Shown: one piece after another, positions 61,464 through 64,000 of the stretch
Layout of the letters: every line of letters begins with the position of its first letter
How positions within the stretch are numbered: position 1 is the stretch's first letter
Source of the DNA: CCY15215 sp039194995
GTDB taxonomy: Bacteria; Cyanobacteriota; Cyanobacteriia; Cyanobacteriales; Spirulinaceae
Direction: 5' to 3'
Length of the DNA stretch: 64,000 nucleotides
Assembly: GCA_039194995.1 (NCBI GenBank)
Contig: JBCCVR010000001.1
Span: 1 to 64,000 of the forward strand
The notes under the pieces: generated by a model
The model's input: only the letters and a program-made list of their open reading frames with translations
Told to the model about the DNA's origin: nothing
Databases searched by the model: none
Made by a program: the position numbers and the translations under genes

Positions 61464-62783
61464 ATGCTTCAGCCTGCCCGTATTACAAGAGTTAACCCCG
61501 ATTCTATTGGAGAGGAGATCGGTTTTGAACCGGGGGATGCGATCGTCTCTATCAATGGGATGAAACCACGAGATTTAATCGATTATCGGTTTCTTTGTAG
61601 CGATGAGATATTAGAGTTAGAAGTTCTCGATGCGGCTGGCAAAATTCATCAGCTTGAAATTGAAAAAGAATTTGATGACGATCTGGGGTTAGAGTTTGAA
61701 ACGGCACTTTTTGATGGGTTAATTCAATGTAATAATCGCTGTCCGTTTTGCTTTATCGATCAGCAACCTCCCGGAAAACGAGAAAGTTTATATTTCAAAG
61801 ATGATGATTATCGCCTCAGTTTTCTCTACGGCAGTTATTTAACCCTGACTAATTTATCCCAAAAAGAATGGCAACGCATTGAGCAAATGCGTCTTTCTCC
61901 TTTGTATGTCTCCGTCCATGCAACAGAACCGGAGTTAAGAATTCGTTTATTAAAAAATCCCCGCGCGGGACAAATCTTAGAACAATTTCGCTGGTTTCAA
62001 GAACGACGATTGCAAATTCACGCTCAAGTCGTCGTTTGTCCCGGAATCAATGATGGTGTTGCTCTCGAACAAACATTAACCGATCTTGCTGCTTTTCACA
62101 CCGGAGAAATTCCGGCTATTATTTCTGCGGCGATCGTTCCCGTTGGCTTGACACGCTTTCGTCCCGATCGCGATGAATTGACCCCCGTAACGCCGGAAAA
62201 AGCGAGAGAGACCATTGCTTCAGTACAAGCATTACAAGCAAAATTCCAACAATCTTTAGGAACGACTTTTGCATGGTTAGCGGATGAATGGTTTTTAATT
62301 GCTAGAGAAGACTTACCCACAGAAAGCCATTATGAGGATTATCCGCAAATTGGCAACGGAGTCGGTTCGATTCGTCAGTTTATCAAAGAATTCCAAGCCC
62401 TCGCCGATGAGATATTGCCGTCTGAGTTATCTTTTCAACGCTCCTATACTTGGGTTGTTGGCAATGCAGTAGAAACGGCATTTCAACCTTTAGTGAAACA
62501 ATTAAATGAGGTGGAAGGACTAGAGATAAAACTGACAGCTTTAAACAGCACTTATTGGGGACAAGATATCACCGTAACGGGATTATTAACGGGGCAAGAT
62601 TTGCTAGGAAAATTATCGGATAAAGAGTTAGGAGAAGCGATTTTACTCCCTTCTCTCATGCTCAAACACGACGATACGAGATTTCTCGACGATCTAACCA
62701 TACAAGAAGTATCCGAACGATTAAACGTACCGATTATTCCAGTAAAAGGGATTGAAGAATTGCTGCAAACTTGCATTTGTTAA
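61464..62783 (+). CDS. PDZ-radical SAM DUF512 protein
   Basis: 439 residues from ATG (MLQPARITRVNPDSIGEEIG). A TTG four codons earlier is in frame. A PDZ domain comes first (residues 1-60; FEPGDAIVSINGMKPRDLID). The radical SAM cluster motif follows as CNNRCPFCFID near 88-97, then a TIM-barrel-like core (YVSVHATEPELRIRLLKNPR; VVVCPGINDG). A C-terminal DUF512 domain completes the TIGR03279-type architecture, conserved across cyanobacteria. The reaction is unknown. Confidence 0.93.
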   Translation: MLQPARITRVNPDSIGEEIGFEPGDAIVSINGMKPRDLIDYRFLCSDEILELEVLDAAGKIHQLEIEKEFDDDLGLEFETALFDGLIQCNNRCPFCFIDQQPPGKRESLYFKDDDYRLSFLYGSYLTLTNLSQKEWQRIEQMRLSPLYVSVHATEPELRIRLLKNPRAGQILEQFRWFQERRLQIHAQVVVCPGINDGVALEQTLTDLAAFHTGEIPAIISAAIVPVGLTRFRPDRDELTPVTPEKARETIASVQALQAKFQQSLGTTFAWLADEWFLIAREDLPTESHYEDYPQIGNGVGSIRQFIKEFQALADEILPSELSFQRSYTWVVGNAVETAFQPLVKQLNEVEGLEIKLTALNSTYWGQDITVTGLLTGQDLLGKLSDKELGEAILLPSLMLKHDDTRFLDDLTIQEVSERLNVPIIPVKGIEELLQTCIC

Positions 62784-62844
62784 TAAAGGAATAAATATCT
62801 TGTCGATCGCTGAAATGACTAATCCTAGACCGTGCTAAGAACCC

Positions 62845-62950
62845 ACCCCCAACCCCCTCCCAAGAGGGGAGAGCAAGAAAGGGAAAGCAAGAAGGAGAGA
62901 GCAAGAAGGGGAAAGCAAGACGAATAACCAATAACCAATAACTAATAACA
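62845..62950. repeat. C/G hairpin, 14-base tandem repeat and heptamers
   Basis: CCCCCTCC/GAGGGGA hairpin, then four 14-base units of AGAGCAAGAAGGGG / AAAGCAAGAAGGAG type (about 62865-62920), then CCAATAA heptamers (62921-62950). The same order of hairpin, GAGCAAG sequence and heptamers occurs before dnaE at 1603-1700, so it is one composite repeat. Confidence 0.7.
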
Positions 62951-62954
62951 AAAA

Positions 62955-63398
62955 TCATTTCTCATTCCGCATTCGGGTCAATTGATCGATGGTATCGCCA
63001 ATGACTGCGGTTAAACTGCGACGGGTTTCAACGTGATTTTCCTGCTCGCTTTTCAATGCTTCCAACGCCCGATCGCGCTCCTGAATGACGGCAATGAGTT
63101 TGTCCCTGAGTGCTTCAGGAGTTGCCAGTGCTGCAATTTCTGCCCGCATCGAGGCGTTGATATCCTCCGCCGATACCGATCGCGTTTCCTCGTCAAATTC
63201 TGCCAGTCGCGCTTGTAATTGCTGGCTCTCCTCTCGAGCCACTTTTGCCTCCTCCCGTCGCTGTCGCGCCTCGATATTGTAAAGTTTGCGCCAGTGGGCC
63301 GCACTTTCCATCGCCGCATTGCGATCGCTCTCGGCCTGCGCTAAATCCTGCTTTAACGTCCGAATTTCTGCCAACCATTGCATGACTTCTTCGCTCAT
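62955..63398 (-). CDS. coiled-coil protein of unknown function
   Basis: 147 residues from MSEEVMQWLAEIRTLKQDL. An ATG 81 bases upstream is in frame but adds a non-coiled stretch. Almost the whole protein is heptad-rich (AQAESDRNAAMESAAHWRKL; EEAKVAREESQQLQARLAEF; ERDRALEALKSEQENHVETR). There is no membrane segment or recognised domain. It is convergent with the PDZ-radical SAM gene. Confidence 0.7.
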   Translation of the reverse strand: MSEEVMQWLAEIRTLKQDLAQAESDRNAAMESAAHWRKLYNIEARQRREEAKVAREESQQLQARLAEFDEETRSVSAEDINASMRAEIAALATPEALRDKLIAVIQERDRALEALKSEQENHVETRRSLTAVIGDTIDQLTRMRNEK

Positions 63399-63604
63399 AG
63401 CGCCGCACTCCTCCTCCAAAATAACGATCCGATGCGATCGCTCTTTTCCAAAATTTACCGCAAAATCAGGGTAACTCATTCCTCGAATCTCTGCTTTCCC
63501 AGAAACAAAGAATCCCTCATTCTTGAATTGTGCATGGTTTGTTTTCCTCTAGGGGTAAGATACCTGCACTACGCTAGAGTTAAGAATAGCCCGTTGGTTG
63601 TCCC

Positions 63605-64000
63605 ATGCCATTCTCCCAGTTTTATCGCTTCTTTTCCCACCTAAATTGGTCGGTCGTGCGAACCATCATCGGTCGAATTTTTCGCCAGCGCTTGGCGGGT
63701 CTTTCGGCAGAAATGGCTTATAATTCTCTGCTGGCGCTGTTTCCGGCAATTTTGGCCCTCATTACCGCGATCGCGTTGTTTGAAGACCCCCTCGCTTCTC
63801 TTTTTCGAGCGATCGTCGCCCAATTCGGATTTATGCCGGAAGAATCCCTCAATTCGACCGTGCGGGGATTGGCAGCCAACCTCAAAATTGTCGCCCCGGA
63901 TTTGGTTTGGGATCTCCTCTCTAACTTTGTCGAAGAAATTACTCGCACTCGCAGTACCAGTTTATTTTCCGTGAGTTTTGGCGCAACCGTCTGGATTTCT
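63605..64000 (+). CDS. YihY/BrkB family membrane protein, 3'-truncated by the window edge
   Basis: The first 132 codons, starting MPFSQFYRFFSHLNWSVV. The family motif follows as LAGLSAEMAYNSLLALFPAI, the first long membrane helix, then FEDPLASLFRAIVAQFGFMP. It continues beyond the window. The YihY/BrkB family are inner-membrane proteins of uncertain function (not ribonuclease BN, despite older annotations). Confidence 0.88.
   Translation, partial: MPFSQFYRFFSHLNWSVVRTIIGRIFRQRLAGLSAEMAYNSLLALFPAILALITAIALFEDPLASLFRAIVAQFGFMPEESLNSTVRGLAANLKIVAPDLVWDLLSNFVEEITRTRSTSLFSVSFGATVWIS

Noticed and set aside
61464..62783. PDZ-radical SAM protein as the maturase of the Cys-rich peptides
   Set aside because: It belongs to a conserved cyanobacterial single-copy type (DUF512) and lies 42 kb away, with no link to the peptides visible.
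1..64000. tRNA, rRNA and tmRNA genes
   Set aside because: I looked for T-loop (GTTCGAATC-type) signatures and rRNA-like blocks and saw none convincing. A covariance-model scan would settle it.
1..64000. Insertion sequences with transposase genes
   Set aside because: No reading frame shows transposase motifs. Only short non-coding inverted-repeat elements are present.

Overview
The window is chromosomal DNA from a cyanobacterium. Four things point there. The RNA polymerase beta' subunit is split into rpoC1 and rpoC2 behind rpsT-tatD-rpoB. dnaE ends inside a split intein. The HIP1 octamer GCGATCGC is scattered through the whole window. Several families are largely cyanobacterial (Tab2/DUF1092, DUF3370, XisH/XisI, Uma2, a PDZ-radical SAM DUF512 protein). 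I cannot name a genus from sequence alone.

Layout. 0-11 kb: the tail of an adenine methyltransferase, a hydrolase, dnaE-N with its N-intein, a HEAT-repeat protein, a Tab2-like RNA-binding protein, guanine deaminase, a Uma2 nuclease and an ABC1/UbiB kinase-like protein. 11-20 kb: a small conserved protein, an Atx1-like metallochaperone, a GGDEF protein, an M20 amidohydrolase, an NB-ARC STAND ATPase, an MFS transporter, and a pair of 60-residue Cys-rich peptides. Two MITE-like elements and a block of tandem hairpin repeats lie between these genes. 20-35 kb is accessory in character: rsmD, a DUF3370 protein, a broken PIN-like toxin with an intact DUF433 antitoxin, a kinase / PD-(D/E)XK / kinase operon, a SMI1-HEAT protein, xisH-xisI, exoD, a NERD-helicase-pentapeptide fusion and a large inverse-autotransporter-like beta-helix protein. 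36-50 kb is housekeeping: hisD, rpsT, tatD, rpoB, rpoC1, rpoC2, a CsoR-type regulator and uppP. 50-64 kb: a FecR-domain protein, a multi-pass membrane protein, a TPR protein, an ArsR-ClpN fusion with def, dnaA, a YqiA-like hydrolase, a phytase-like esterase, a five-repeat CRISPR array without cas genes, a Uma2 gene with a duplicated fragment of its tail, the PDZ-radical SAM protein, a coiled-coil protein and the start of a BrkB-family membrane protein.

The most unusual item is the pair of 60-residue paralogues at 19.4-19.9 kb. Each carries the octapeptide CNPP(L/F)CNG twice at a 19-residue period, followed by a conserved acidic/hydrophobic C-terminal block. They lie on the same strand upstream of an MFS transporter. 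They look like precursor peptides or small metal-binding proteins of a family I do not recognise. Other leads are the kinase-nuclease-kinase operon, the ArsR-ClpN fusion, the two MITE-like elements that share an internal module, and heptamer repeats that form a 12-bp hairpin inside the rpo operon.
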